A program made the translations under genes and the position numbers. The notes below the pieces were generated by a model. The model had not been told where the DNA came from and did not search any database. It was given only the letters and a program-made list of their open reading frames with translations. DNA of 64,000 bases from Arthrobacter celericrescens (lineage in GTDB: Bacteria > Actinomycetota > Actinomycetes > Actinomycetales > Micrococcaceae). Where the stretch lies: NCBI RefSeq assembly GCF_003614925.1, contig NZ_QYLP01000045.1, positions 40,842 to 104,841 of the forward strand. The letters run 5' to 3'. This document shows positions 17,388 to 29,795 of the stretch, one piece after another. Within the stretch, counting starts at the first letter, position 1; every line of letters begins with the position of its first letter.

Positions 17388-18332
17388 ATGGAACAACTGG
17401 ACACCGGCCGCTCCGGCCCCGCACCGGACCCGCAGGCGGCGTTCTTCAGCCCGTCCCTCGCCGGACGGACCCGCGCCTCGGACCTGGAGCTCGACGGCGG
17501 CACTGTCGCCTACTGGTCCTACGAACCGGTCCGCGCCACACCCGCCACCCGCACGATCCTGGTGATCCACGGGTTCCGCGGCGACCACCACGGGCTGCTG
17601 CGCGTGGTCGACATGCTGCCGGAGATGCGCATCGTTGTTCCGGACCTTCCTGGGTTCGGCAGTTCCGACGCCTTCGCCCGGGACGAGCACACCGTGGAGC
17701 GCTACGGGAAGTTCATCTCCGACTTCATGGCCGCCCTCGGCCTCGGACGCGACACTGTGCTGTTGGGGCATTCCTTCGGCTCCATCATCGCCAGCCATTT
17801 CGTCGCGGCGCACCCCGGCGCCGTCACTCCCCTGGTGCTGATCAACCCCATCGCCCTCCCCGCGCTGGAGGGCCCCAAGGGCCTGATGACCAAGCTCGCC
17901 GTGTTCTACTACCAGCTGTCCGCACGGCTGCCGCGGCGGCTGGGCCTGGCCCTGCTGCGGAACCGGCTGATCGTGCGCGTCATGAGCGAAACCATGGCCA
18001 AGACCCGCGACAAGCCGCTGCGCGGATTCGTGCACGCCCAGCACGATGCCTACTTCTCCGCCTTCGCGGACCGGAACAGCCTGCTCGAATCGTTCAAGGC
18101 CTCGGTGTCCAGCCACGTGGCCGAGGCGGCGCCCCGGCTGCGGCTGCCGGTCCTGCTCATCGCCGGCGAAAAGGACGAGATTGCCACCCTGCCCGCGCAG
18201 CACAAGCTGCTGGAAGCGCTGCCGGACGGCCGCCTCGTGGTGATTCCCGGCGTCGGGCACCTGATCCACTACGAGACGCCGGAACCCGCAGCCGCCGCCA
18301 TCCGCACCTTCCTGGAGGAACATCCCGCGTGA
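17388..18332 (+). CDS. Alpha/beta hydrolase
   Basis: The 314-aa protein has an alpha/beta hydrolase core: the oxyanion HGFRGDHHG at about 61-69, the nucleophile elbow GHSFGS with Ser129, and a C-terminal catalytic His in GVGHLIHYE. LLIAGEKDEIATLP supplies the acidic member of the triad. No signal peptide is present, so it is cytoplasmic. The substrate is unknown; esterases, lactonases and C-C hydrolases share this layout. Its stop overlaps the next start (GTGA), so it is coupled to the glycosyltransferase gene. Confidence 0.9.
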   Translation: MEQLDTGRSGPAPDPQAAFFSPSLAGRTRASDLELDGGTVAYWSYEPVRATPATRTILVIHGFRGDHHGLLRVVDMLPEMRIVVPDLPGFGSSDAFARDEHTVERYGKFISDFMAALGLGRDTVLLGHSFGSIIASHFVAAHPGAVTPLVLINPIALPALEGPKGLMTKLAVFYYQLSARLPRRLGLALLRNRLIVRVMSETMAKTRDKPLRGFVHAQHDAYFSAFADRNSLLESFKASVSSHVAEAAPRLRLPVLLIAGEKDEIATLPAQHKLLEALPDGRLVVIPGVGHLIHYETPEPAAAAIRTFLEEHPA

Positions 18333-19414
18333 AAATCGTCATCGACGCCCGGTTTACCCGGACCGACCACCACGACGGGATCAGCCGCTACGGCTCAAGC
18401 CTCATCGCGGCCACCGCGAAGATCGCCGACGTGACCATGCTGATCAGCGATACGCGCCAGCTGGCCTTGCTGCCGGACGTGCCCCATGTGCTCGTCAACA
18501 GCCCGCTCTCGCCGATGGAGCTCTTCGTGGCCCGGGAGGTCAACAAGCTCGGGGCAGACGTGGTGGTGTGCCCCATGCAGACCATGGGCACCCTGGGCCG
18601 TAAGTACGGGCTCGTCCTGACCCTGCACGACCTCATCTACTACGAGCACCCCGCTCCCCCGGGCTTCCTGCCCGCGCCAGTGCGGCTGCTGTGGCGGCTC
18701 TACCACAAAGCCTTCTGGCCACAGCGGGTCCTGCTGAACCGGGCCGACGTCGTGGCCACCATCAGCCACACCACCGAAGCCCTCATGGCCAAGTACCGCC
18801 TGACGAGGCGGCCGGTGCGGATCGTCGGGAACGCACCGCAGCCGGGCCAGCAGCCGCGGGACCCGGAGGCCGGTGCCGACAAGTCGCTGCTCTACATGGG
18901 CTCGTTCATGCCGTACAAGAACGTGGACACCATGATCCGAGGCATGGCCGGCCTTCCCGGATTCACCCTGCACCTGCTCAGCCGGATCACCCCGCAGCGC
19001 CGTGCCGAACTCGAGGCCCTGGTGCCCGCCGGGGCGGACGTCCGCTTCCACAACGGCGTCACGGACGGGGAATACAGCGACCTGCTTGCCAAGGCGACCG
19101 CCTTGGTGAGCCTGTCCCGCGCCGAAGGCTACGGACTTCCCCTGGTCGAGGCCATGGCCCTGGGCACCCCCGTGATCGCCAGCGACATCCCGATCTTCCG
19201 GGAAGTGGGCTCCGACGCCGCCAGCTATGTGGACCCGGATTCGCCCGCCGCGTTCACGGCCGCGGTGCAGGAACTGCAGGGCGCGCAGTTCTGGCAGAAG
19301 CGCTCGCGCCGTTCGGTGGAGCGGGCAGCTGACTTCAGCTGGGAGGATTCGGCCCGGCAGTTGCTCGCCGTGGCGGAAGAAGTCGTGGCCCTGCGGGGCC
19401 GGAAGCGGCGCTGA
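18329..19414 (+). CDS. Glycosyltransferase family 4 protein
   Basis: The 361-aa protein has a GT-B fold layout. The N-terminal half starts KIVIDARFTR and includes LTLHDLIYYEHP; the C-terminal half has LLYMGSFMPYKNVDTMI and the retaining-GT EX7E motif in EGYGLPLVEAMALGTPVIAS. The GTG start overlaps the hydrolase stop and has GGAGGA upstream. It should transfer a sugar from a nucleotide-sugar donor, probably mannose-type as in many actinobacterial GT4 enzymes, to a lipid, glycan or small molecule; neither partner can be named. It converges on priA with 9 bases between the stop codons. Confidence 0.93.
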   Translation: MKIVIDARFTRTDHHDGISRYGSSLIAATAKIADVTMLISDTRQLALLPDVPHVLVNSPLSPMELFVAREVNKLGADVVVCPMQTMGTLGRKYGLVLTLHDLIYYEHPAPPGFLPAPVRLLWRLYHKAFWPQRVLLNRADVVATISHTTEALMAKYRLTRRPVRIVGNAPQPGQQPRDPEAGADKSLLYMGSFMPYKNVDTMIRGMAGLPGFTLHLLSRITPQRRAELEALVPAGADVRFHNGVTDGEYSDLLAKATALVSLSRAEGYGLPLVEAMALGTPVIASDIPIFREVGSDAASYVDPDSPAAFTAAVQELQGAQFWQKRSRRSVERAADFSWEDSARQLLAVAEEVVALRGRKRR

Positions 19415-19423
19415 GCGCTTCGG

Positions 19424-21562
19424 TTACAGCACGTCCACGCCGTCGAGCCTGAGCTGCACGGGGCCCGCGGTCCGCTTCGCCGCACTCGCGGCCTTCACGG
19501 CGCGCATCTCCTTGGTGGCCTGCGCCGCCTGGCCGTAGGGAATGAACAGCAGGGTGCGGACGTCGGCCTCCTCGGGCTGGCTTCCCTGCCGGGCGGCCGA
19601 CACCGAGAGCGGGGACGGCCCGACGGCGCGCAGCTCCAGCGAGCGGCCGAGGGCACCGGTGAAATGCACGACGTCGGCGCGCGGCCCGGTCACGGAAGCG
19701 ACGCGTACCGCGGGCGGCAGTTTCAGTTCCTGGCGCAGGGCCAGTTCCCGGGCGGCGAAGCCGGCAGGGTCCCAGCGCAGCAGGGCACCGGTGGCCGTGC
19801 TGTCGTCAGCGGTGACCACCACCAGCCCGCCGTCGGACGCCGGACGGACCAGGGCGGCCGCGTTGAACCAGCGCCGCACGGTGTCCTCCCCGGCGCGCAG
19901 GTTTTCACGCCGGAGCAATGAAGCGCCGTCCAGGAGCAGTGCCGCCGCGTAGCCGGCGTCGGCCACGGGTTCGGCGCCGATCGTGGCAACCACCAGCGCA
20001 GGCGCTGTTCCGACCCTGGCCTTCACTTGGTCTCCCGACGACGTGATGACCGTCTTCCCCGGAAAGGCGCGGCCGAGTTCCTCGGCAGTCCGCAGCACCC
20101 CGGCGGCACCGCGCCGCAGCCGCCGTCCGCCGCAGTGCCTGCAGTGCCATTCGGGCGCAGGAGTGGAGCACCAGCGGCATTGCGGCGGCGAGGAAGGCCC
20201 CGTGACGGCGAGGGGCCCCTGGCAATTGGTGCAGCGCGCCGGTTCCCGGCAGTCCTCGCACACCAGCGACGGGGCGTAACCGGCACGCGCCACCTGCACC
20301 AGCACCGGTCCGCGTTCCAGCCCTTCCTTCGCGGCGCGCCACGCCGCTCCGGGCAGCCTGGCGATGCGGGCCAGGGGGTCCCGCTCCTGTTCGAAGCTGT
20401 CGGCGGTGTTCAGGACGCGCGGGGTCCTGCTGCGGACCACAGGCCGCGGGGCTTCGACCGGCACTGCCCAGCCGGTGCCGACCAGACGCTGCAGTTCGGT
20501 GCTCCGGCTGTGCGCGGCCATGAGGCAGGCCGCTGATTCCTGTTCGCTGCGCAGCAACAGGACCTCGCGGCTGTGGGCGTAGGGTGCGCGCTGGTCGATG
20601 TGGAGGTCGTCGCCGTCGTCCCAGCACACCACGAGGCCGAGGTCCTGCACGGGCGCGTACGCCGCCGAGCGGGTGCCGACAGCCACTCCCGCGTCGCCGC
20701 GGAGCAGCCTCAGGTAGCTCCGGTAGCGCGGCGTCTGGCCGTCCTCGGCGGTGAGCCGCGCGACATCCGCGGCGGGGAGGACCTCCAGGAGGGCCTGCTC
20801 CATGCGGTCAAGGTCCCGGTGGTCCGGAACGACGACGACCGCGCCCCGCCCCGAGGACCGCACGGCGGCGACGGCCGCCGCTACCAGGCGGGGCCAGCCG
20901 TCCGGGCCGTAGCCCTGCACGGCCGTGAGGACGGCGTGCGGGGATCCGCCAGCCGCTAGGTGCTGGAGGAAGGCGGTGCCGTTGCCGTAGGAGGCCCAGC
21001 TTCCGGCGGTATCGCGCCGGATGGCCGTGATTTGTTCCCCTTCTGTGCCCGATTTCGGGGCGTCGTGGAGTTCGTCCCCGGCGAGATAGCCCTTCTCTAG
21101 GCCGGCAACGCGGGGCGGGATGGCGGTGCGCAGCACATCGCTGAGCGTTCCGGCGTACCGGCCGGCGACGGCGGACGCGAGGGCCAGCAGGGACGGGCCC
21201 AGCACCGGGACCTCCGAAACCACTTTAAGCAGGGGAACGAGCGCCGGTCCGCCCGGGTCGTATCCCTTCCGCTCGAGGATGTAGCCGCTGAGTTCCTGGC
21301 CGTTGAAGCGCACCTTGACGCGGACGCCGGGCAGCGCGGAATCCGCCAGTTTGGCGGGCACGCTGTAGTCGAAGGGCCTGTCCAGGTGCGGCAACGGAGA
21401 TTCAATCAGCACCGCGGCCACGGGATCCACCGCTGCCGGCTCGGGGCCGCCCGCGGCGGACTGTGCGGGGAATCCCTGCAGCAGGGAGGGCTGGCGTGCC
21501 GACGCCGCAGCGGAAGGGTTCCCGGCCAGGGGGAACAATCCGTCCTCGCCCATCGTGGTCAC
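19424..21562 (-). CDS. priA: Primosomal protein N'-like, helicase motifs degenerate
   Basis: The 712-aa protein matches actinobacterial PriA. The N-terminal 3'-DNA-binding domain (DRPFDYSVP, VRVKVRFNGQELSGYILE) is followed by a helicase-like region and a cluster of eight cysteines from Cys435 (CEDC, CTNC, CRWC, CRHC) that should bind two zinc ions. The Walker A motif expected near residue 205 is replaced by AAGGSPHAVLTAVQG, and the DEAH motif near 313 by WDDGDD, so it is unlikely to be an ATP-driven helicase. Loss of these motifs is known in this phylum, where the protein probably acts as a structural replication-restart factor. It follows metK on the same strand. ATG 21553 is an alternative start. 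Confidence 0.92.
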   Translation of the reverse strand: MTTMGEDGLFPLAGNPSAAASARQPSLLQGFPAQSAAGGPEPAAVDPVAAVLIESPLPHLDRPFDYSVPAKLADSALPGVRVKVRFNGQELSGYILERKGYDPGGPALVPLLKVVSEVPVLGPSLLALASAVAGRYAGTLSDVLRTAIPPRVAGLEKGYLAGDELHDAPKSGTEGEQITAIRRDTAGSWASYGNGTAFLQHLAAGGSPHAVLTAVQGYGPDGWPRLVAAAVAAVRSSGRGAVVVVPDHRDLDRMEQALLEVLPAADVARLTAEDGQTPRYRSYLRLLRGDAGVAVGTRSAAYAPVQDLGLVVCWDDGDDLHIDQRAPYAHSREVLLLRSEQESAACLMAAHSRSTELQRLVGTGWAVPVEAPRPVVRSRTPRVLNTADSFEQERDPLARIARLPGAAWRAAKEGLERGPVLVQVARAGYAPSLVCEDCREPARCTNCQGPLAVTGPSSPPQCRWCSTPAPEWHCRHCGGRRLRRGAAGVLRTAEELGRAFPGKTVITSSGDQVKARVGTAPALVVATIGAEPVADAGYAAALLLDGASLLRRENLRAGEDTVRRWFNAAALVRPASDGGLVVVTADDSTATGALLRWDPAGFAARELALRQELKLPPAVRVASVTGPRADVVHFTGALGRSLELRAVGPSPLSVSAARQGSQPEEADVRTLLFIPYGQAAQATKEMRAVKAASAAKRTAGPVQLRLDGVDVL

Positions 21563-21582
21563 CCCCTGTCCTCCGGCTCCGG

Positions 21583-21614
21583 CCCTTGCTTTGCTGGCAC
21601 CAGCAAAGCAAGGG
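21583..21614 (-). terminator. Perfect 32-nt palindrome after metK
   Basis: Two 15-base arms (21583-21597 and 21600-21614) are perfect reverse complements with only 2 bases between them. The palindrome lies 38 bases past the metK stop and about 20 before priA. It can act as a terminator or mRNA-end stabiliser for metK; no T-run follows. Confidence 0.55.
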
Positions 21615-21652
21615 GCACTGACATTTTCAGTGCAGCGTCGCCGGCGGCCGGG

Positions 21653-22879
21653 TCAGGCGTTGAAGAATTCCTTCAACTCCGCCACGCGGTCCAGGCGTTC
21701 CCAGGTGAAGTCCGGCTCGTCCCGGCCGAAGTGGCCGTGGGCGGCGGTCTTGGTGTAGATCGGACGCTTCAGGTCGAGGGCGTCGATGATCGCGCGGGGG
21801 CGCAGGTCGAAGATCTCGGCGATGGCTTCGCTGATGCGGGCCGGATCGACGGTTTCGGTGCCGAAGGTCTCCACATAGGTTCCCACCGGGCGCGCCTGGC
21901 CGATCGCGTAGGCGATCTGGATCTCGGCGCGCCGGGCCAGGCCCGCGGCCACCACGTTCTTGGCGACCCAGCGCATGGCGTAGGCGGCCGAACGGTCCAC
22001 CTTCGACGGGTCCTTGCCGGAGAAGGCGCCGCCGCCGTGGCGGGAGAAGCCGCCGTAGGTGTCCACGATGATCTTGCGGCCGGTGAGGCCGGCGTCGCCC
22101 ACCGGGCCGCCGATCACGAAGGCGCCGGCCGGGTTGAGGATGTTCAGGGCACGGGACGTGTCCAGCTCGGAAGCTTCCAACACCGGCTTGATGACGTGCT
22201 CGGCAAGGTCGGCGCGCAGGAGTTCGAGCTTGGTTCCCTCGGCATGCTGGCTGGAGATGACCACCGTTTCGACCGAGACGGGACGGTCGCCGTCGTACCC
22301 GACGGTCACCTGGGTCTTGCCGTCCGGCCGCAGGTACGCCAATTCGCCGCTCTTGCGGACGTCGGTGAGCCGCTCGGAGAGGCGGTGGGCCAGCCAGATC
22401 GGGGTGGGCATGTAGGAGTGGGTTTCATCGCTGGCGTAGCCGAACATGATGCCCTGGTCGCCGGCACCCTGGAGGTCGTAGTCGTCCTCCTGGCGGCCTT
22501 CGCGGGCTTCGAGCGAGTTGAAGACGCCGCCGGCGATGTCGTTGGACTGCTGGCCGATGGACACCGACACGCCGCAGCGGGCGCCGTCGAAGCCGTTGGC
22601 CGAGGAGTCGTAGCCGATGCCCAGGATGGTCTCGCGGACGATCTGCGGGATTTCGACGTAGGCGTCGGTGGTGACTTCACCGGCAACATGCACCAGGCCC
22701 GTGGTGGCCATGGTTTCCACCGCGACGCGGGACTCCGGGTCGGCGGCAAGGAGGGCGTCGAGGATCGCGTCGCTGATCTGGTCGCAGATCTTGTCCGGGT
22801 GCCCTTCGGTGACTGACTCTGAGGTGAAGAGCCGGAGCTTGGACGGATTTCCGTGGGCGTGGTGCAGGGGTAAAGTCAC
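21653..22879 (-). CDS. metK: S-adenosylmethionine synthetase
   Basis: MetK makes S-adenosylmethionine from methionine and ATP in the cytoplasm. The 408-aa protein carries all family landmarks: [20 protein letters not shown] near the start, the [12 protein letters not shown] motif and the glycine-rich P-loop [16 protein letters not shown]. The GTG start is preceded by AAGG at 7 nt. The position between coaBC and priA is conserved in actinobacteria. I looked for a SAM riboswitch in the 75-base gap upstream and saw none. Confidence 0.98.
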   Translation of the reverse strand: MTLPLHHAHGNPSKLRLFTSESVTEGHPDKICDQISDAILDALLAADPESRVAVETMATTGLVHVAGEVTTDAYVEIPQIVRETILGIGYDSSANGFDGARCGVSVSIGQQSNDIAGGVFNSLEAREGRQEDDYDLQGAGDQGIMFGYASDETHSYMPTPIWLAHRLSERLTDVRKSGELAYLRPDGKTQVTVGYDGDRPVSVETVVISSQHAEGTKLELLRADLAEHVIKPVLEASELDTSRALNILNPAGAFVIGGPVGDAGLTGRKIIVDTYGGFSRHGGGAFSGKDPSKVDRSAAYAMRWVAKNVVAAGLARRAEIQIAYAIGQARPVGTYVETFGTETVDPARISEAIAEIFDLRPRAIIDALDLKRPIYTKTAAHGHFGRDEPDFTWERLDRVAELKEFFNA

Positions 22880-22954
22880 GTGACTACCTTACTTGGTTGA
22901 GGGACAACGGCCGGTGCCGTGTGTCCCCGTGCTAAGGATGCTGCCGATGCGGCG

Positions 22955-24217
22955 TCAGCCGGCGGGCGAAACGCGGTCGAGCTCGGCGGCGATCCGGTCA
23001 ATGACGGCGGCGGCGACGTCGGCCTTGGACCCGGCGGCCGACTGCGGCACGGCGCCATGCCCGGAGAGGATCACCACGGAGGTCTCATCCTGGCCGAAGA
23101 CCCGGCCGATGCCGACGTGGTTCACCACCAGCAGGTCGCAGCCCTTGCGGGCGAGCTTGGCGCGGGCGTGTTCCAGGACGTCGCCATCGGCGTCGCCCGT
23201 CTCCGCGGCGAAGCCGACGATGAGCTGGCTGCCGTGCGTCCCGCCGGCGTGGGCACTGCCGCGTTGTTCGACAAGTTCGCGGAGGATGTCGGGGTTCCGC
23301 ACGAGCCGGACCAGCGGTGCGTCCTGGTCGTCCTTCTTCTTGATTTTCGTGTCAGATACCTCGGCGGGCCGGAAGTCAGCCACAGCCGCGGCCATGATCA
23401 CGACGTCGGACTCCGGCGCGGCGGCCAGCGCCGCCTCCCGCAGTTCGAGCGCCGATTCGACGCGGACCAGCTCCACGCCCGACGGCGGTTCGACGTCCAT
23501 GTGGGCGGCCAGGAACCGTACCCGGGCGCCGGCGTCGAGGGCGGCCTGGGCGAGGGCAGCGCCCTGCTTGCCCGAAGAGCGGTTGCCCAGGAAGCGCACG
23601 GGATCGAGGGCTTCGCGGGTGCCGCCTGCGGTGATGGTGACGGTGCGTCCGGCAAGGGGCCCGGGCGTTAACGGGGAAACAGCGACCGCAGCGGCGCCGG
23701 CCAGGGCCAGCGCGGCGTCGAAGATCGCTTCAGGTTCCGGCAGCCGGCCGGGGCCGGAGTCGGCGCCGGTCAGGCGCCCGACGGCGGGTTCCAGCACGGT
23801 GGCGCCGCGGCTGCGCAGGGTTTCCACGTTGGCCCGGGTTGCCGGGTGCTGCCACATTTCACTGTGCATGGCGGGGGCGAAAAGCACCGGGCCATGCGCC
23901 ATGAGGAGCGTGTTGGTGAGCAGGTCGCCGGCCTGGCCGGTGGCCGCCTTGGCGAGCAGGTCCGCCGTCGCGGGGGCCACCACGATGAGGTCCGCCTCGT
24001 GGCCGAGCCTGACGTGGTTGACCTTCTCGACGTCGTCGAACACGCTGTTGCTCACGGGCTTGCCCGAGAGCGCCTCCCAGGTGGCCGTCCCGACGAAGCG
24101 GGTAGCCGCTTCGGTGGGAATGACCGTGACGTCGTGTCCGGCTTCAGTAAAAAGCCGGAGGAGCGATGCAACCTTGTAGGCTGCGATCCCTCCCCCGACT
24201 CCGAGGATGATGCGCAC
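22955..24217 (-). CDS. coaBC: Bifunctional phosphopantothenoylcysteine decarboxylase / phosphopantothenate-cysteine ligase
   Basis: This enzyme catalyses two steps of coenzyme A synthesis. The N-terminal half is the FMN-dependent decarboxylase CoaC (GVGGGIAAYKVASLLR, the HVRLGHEADLIVVAPATADL segment and the PAMHSEMW active-site region). The C-terminal half from about residue 190 is the CTP-dependent ligase CoaB (TITAGGTREALDPVRFLGNR and KKKDD). At 420 aa it is full length. It starts with GTG 26 bases after rpoZ and is probably co-transcribed with gmk and rpoZ. Confidence 0.97.
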   Translation of the reverse strand: MRIILGVGGGIAAYKVASLLRLFTEAGHDVTVIPTEAATRFVGTATWEALSGKPVSNSVFDDVEKVNHVRLGHEADLIVVAPATADLLAKAATGQAGDLLTNTLLMAHGPVLFAPAMHSEMWQHPATRANVETLRSRGATVLEPAVGRLTGADSGPGRLPEPEAIFDAALALAGAAAVAVSPLTPGPLAGRTVTITAGGTREALDPVRFLGNRSSGKQGAALAQAALDAGARVRFLAAHMDVEPPSGVELVRVESALELREAALAAAPESDVVIMAAAVADFRPAEVSDTKIKKKDDQDAPLVRLVRNPDILRELVEQRGSAHAGGTHGSQLIVGFAAETGDADGDVLEHARAKLARKGCDLLVVNHVGIGRVFGQDETSVVILSGHGAVPQSAAGSKADVAAAVIDRIAAELDRVSPAG

Positions 24218-24243
24218 GTGGCCCCCGTCTACAGGCTGACTGC

Positions 24244-24504
24244 CTACTCGGCCGATTCGATCGGCGTGGATACGAGCAGGCCCTCGTTGATCTCGCGCAG
24301 TGCGATGGAGAGGGACTTCTCGTTCAGCTTGGTGTCAACGAGCGGGCCGACGTATTCGAAGAGGCCCTCGTGCAGCTGTGCGTAGTACGCGTTGATCTGG
24401 CGTGCACGCTTGGCGCCGAAGATCACCAGGCCGTACTTGGAATCGGCGGCCTTAAGCAGCGAGTCGATCGGCGGGTTGATGATGCCTTCAAGGTTCGTGG
24501 ACAC
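24244..24504 (-). CDS. rpoZ: RNA polymerase omega subunit
   Basis: The 86-aa protein is the small omega subunit that helps assemble and stabilise RNA polymerase. It starts [20 protein letters not shown] and has the [12 protein letters not shown] helix typical of actinobacterial omega. The GTG start has GGAG 5 nt upstream. The gene lies between gmk and coaBC, the usual actinobacterial order, with gaps of 39 and 26 bases. Confidence 0.96.
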   Translation of the reverse strand: MSTNLEGIINPPIDSLLKAADSKYGLVIFGAKRARQINAYYAQLHEGLFEYVGPLVDTKLNEKSLSIALREINEGLLVSTPIESAE

Positions 24505-24543
24505 GAATTCTCCAAATTCTAGCGGGCTGACAGTTCCCGGCGC

Positions 24544-25116
24544 TTAGCGCTGGTGCGGGGTAAGCCCCATGAGTGAAACAAGCTCGTCCGCTGCCCGTCG
24601 GACGTCATCGTTGATGACGGTGTGGTTGAACTCCGGTTCAGCGGCAAGTTCCAGTTTAGCGGTTTCCAGGCGGCGCTGCTGTTCTTCCGGGGTTTCCGTG
24701 CCGCGTCCCACCAGGCGGCGCACCATTTCCTCCCACGAGGGCGGTGCCAGGAAGACGAAGTTGGCGTCCGGCACCGCGTCCTTGACCTGGCGCGCGCCCT
24801 GGAGGTCGATCTCGAGCAGGACGGACTTGCCTTCGGCGATGGCCGCCTCAACGGTGCTGCGCAGGGTTCCGTAGCGGTTGTGACCGTGCACCACGGCCCA
24901 TTCGAGGAGCTGGCCGTCCGCGACCAGGGAATCGAACTCGTCGGCGCTCTTGAAGAAGTAGTGAACGCCTTCCGTCTCCCCCGGGCGCGGCGCCCTGGTA
25001 GTGGCGGATACCGACAGCCAGACTTCCGGGTAGTTGTCGCGGATGTAGGTGGATACGGTTCCCTTGCCGACGGCGGTGGGGCCTGCGAGGACGGTCAGTC
25101 CCGGTTTCTTGCTCAC
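24544..25116 (-). CDS. gmk: Guanylate kinase
   Basis: Gmk phosphorylates GMP and dGMP to the diphosphates. The 190-aa protein has the P-loop [13 protein letters not shown] near residue 12, the GMP-binding [19 protein letters not shown] and the lid with [13 protein letters not shown]. The GTG start is preceded by AAGGA. It follows mihF by 21 bases and leads to rpoZ. GMP kinase beside omega and Rel-linked genes is a common arrangement around ppGpp metabolism. Confidence 0.97.
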   Translation of the reverse strand: MSKKPGLTVLAGPTAVGKGTVSTYIRDNYPEVWLSVSATTRAPRPGETEGVHYFFKSADEFDSLVADGQLLEWAVVHGHNRYGTLRSTVEAAIAEGKSVLLEIDLQGARQVKDAVPDANFVFLAPPSWEEMVRRLVGRGTETPEEQQRRLETAKLELAAEPEFNHTVINDDVRRAADELVSLMGLTPHQR

Positions 25117-25137
25117 GTGATCCTTCGGGGTGAGGCG

Positions 25138-25464
25138 CTAGACGCCGTGTTTGTCTTCCATAAAATCTATCAGCGCCCGGGATTGGTGGACGCCAAGGCC
25201 CCGGAGCCTGCGCGAGGCCGCAATGCCAATCTGTTCCATGATCGCGGCCGCCCGGACGGGGCCGACGCCCGGTACGGCTTCCAGCAGCTCGGCCACCCGC
25301 ATCCGGGCCAGGGCTTCGTCCTCGGCCGCGAGGCCGATCAGCCCGGCGATGTTCAGCTCGCCCTTCCGGAGGCGTTCCTTGGCCTGGGCCCGGTGCGCCC
25401 TGGCTTTGGCCGCCTTCGCAAGGGCATCGCTACGTTCCTGTGCAGACAAAGCCTTCAGAGCCAC
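25138..25464 (-). CDS. mihF: Actinobacterial integration host factor
   Basis: mIHF is a nucleoid protein that binds and compacts DNA; it is unrelated to enterobacterial IHF. The 108-aa product has a basic N-terminal helix region (KAAKARAHRAQAKERLRKGE) and a helix-two-turn-helix module with VPGVGPVRAAAIMEQIGI and RRLRGLGVHQ. I used GTG 25464 (VALKALSAQE). ATG 25476 would add four residues, and GGGGAG could serve only the GTG, at 4 nt. The frame continues upstream into pyrF, but that part is not coding. It sits between pyrF and gmk as in Mycobacterium and Streptomyces. Confidence 0.94.
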   Translation of the reverse strand: MALKALSAQERSDALAKAAKARAHRAQAKERLRKGELNIAGLIGLAAEDEALARMRVAELLEAVPGVGPVRAAAIMEQIGIAASRRLRGLGVHQSRALIDFMEDKHGV

Positions 25465-25548
25465 TGGTCTCCCCATTCTGTGCACCACTGTGCCCGCAGC
25501 GCAGTGGACTACCCCGAAGCTACCGGCATCCGCGCCGTGAAAGCAACG

Positions 25549-25586
25549 CGGAGCCGGTGCCCGCCTGGTGGCGGGTACCGGCTCCG
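25549..25586 (-). terminator. Terminator at the end of the pyrimidine operon
   Basis: A 17-bp stem (25549-25565 with 25570-25586, one G-T wobble) with a TGGT loop lies 42 bases past the pyrF stop and 85 before mihF. It separates the pyr operon from the mihF-gmk-rpoZ-coaBC group. Confidence 0.75.
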
Positions 25587-25627
25587 TGTGCAAGGAGCGC
25601 CCGACGGCGGCCCGCACCTGGCGTGGC

Positions 25628-26486
25628 TCAGCTGGCGAGCAGTCCGTCCCGGGTTTCTTCGGTGGCCGCGCGCAGCCCGGCGACGGCGGGACCGGCGGCC
25701 AGGATGCCGCGGCTGGAGGTTGCGAGGACGGCCGGATACGCGGCACCGAAGGTGCTGCGAAGATCCGCGGCGGTGGCCCCCTGGGCGCCCAGCCCGGGCG
25801 CCAGGAGCGGCCCGTTGACCGCGTTGAGGTCCAGGCCCAGGTCCGCCAGGGCACTGCCGATGGTCGCGCCGACCACCAGGCCCACCGAGCCCAGCGCGCC
25901 GTCGTAGCGCCCGTTTTCGACGGTGGCCGCTTCCACGATGCGCTTGGCCACGGATTCGCTGCCGCCCACGTGCTGCACGGACTTGCCCTCGGGATTCGAG
26001 GTCAGTGCCAGCACGAACACACCGCGTCCGTACTCGGCGGCCAGGTCCAGGGCGGGGCGCAGCGACTCGAAGCCCAGGTACGGGCTCAGGGTCACGGAAT
26101 CGGCCGCGAGGGCCGAACCGTCACGCAGCCAGGCATCCGCGTAGGCAGCCATGGTGGAGCCGATGTCCCCGCGCTTGGCGTCGGCGATGCTCAGCACCCC
26201 GGCGTCGGACGTGGCGGCCAGCGTGCGCTCCAGCACAGCCATGCCGGCCGAGCCGTGGCGTTCGTACAGGGCCACCTGCGGCTTGACCGCGGCAGCGAGG
26301 GAAGCGACGGCCTCCACGACGGTGAGGGAGAAACGCTCGAGTCCGGCGACGTCGTCGTTCAGTCCCCAGTCGGCCAGCAGCCCCGGGTGCGGGTCGATGC
26401 CGACGCAGAGCGGACCGCGGGCGGCCATCGCGGCGGCCAGCCGGGAACCGAAGGATTCCCGGCCGGTCCGCTGGTCAACCGTGGAC

Positions 26487-26494
<8 letters not shown>
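25628..26494 (-). CDS. pyrF: Orotidine 5'-phosphate decarboxylase
   Basis: PyrF performs the last step of UMP synthesis. The 288-aa protein belongs to the longer type 2 family: [16 protein letters not shown] near the N-terminus and the catalytic [18 protein letters not shown], with Lys and Asp of the DxKxxDI active site as DAKRGDIG. Its ATG lies inside the end of carB (8-nt overlap), so translation is coupled. It is the last gene of the pyr operon, followed by a strong hairpin. Confidence 0.97.

Positions 26495-29794
<3,300 letters not shown>

Positions 29795-29795
<1 letters not shown>

Noticed and set aside
22880..22954. SAM riboswitch upstream of metK
   Set aside because: The spacer is only 75 bases and shows none of the paired elements of known SAM riboswitch classes.
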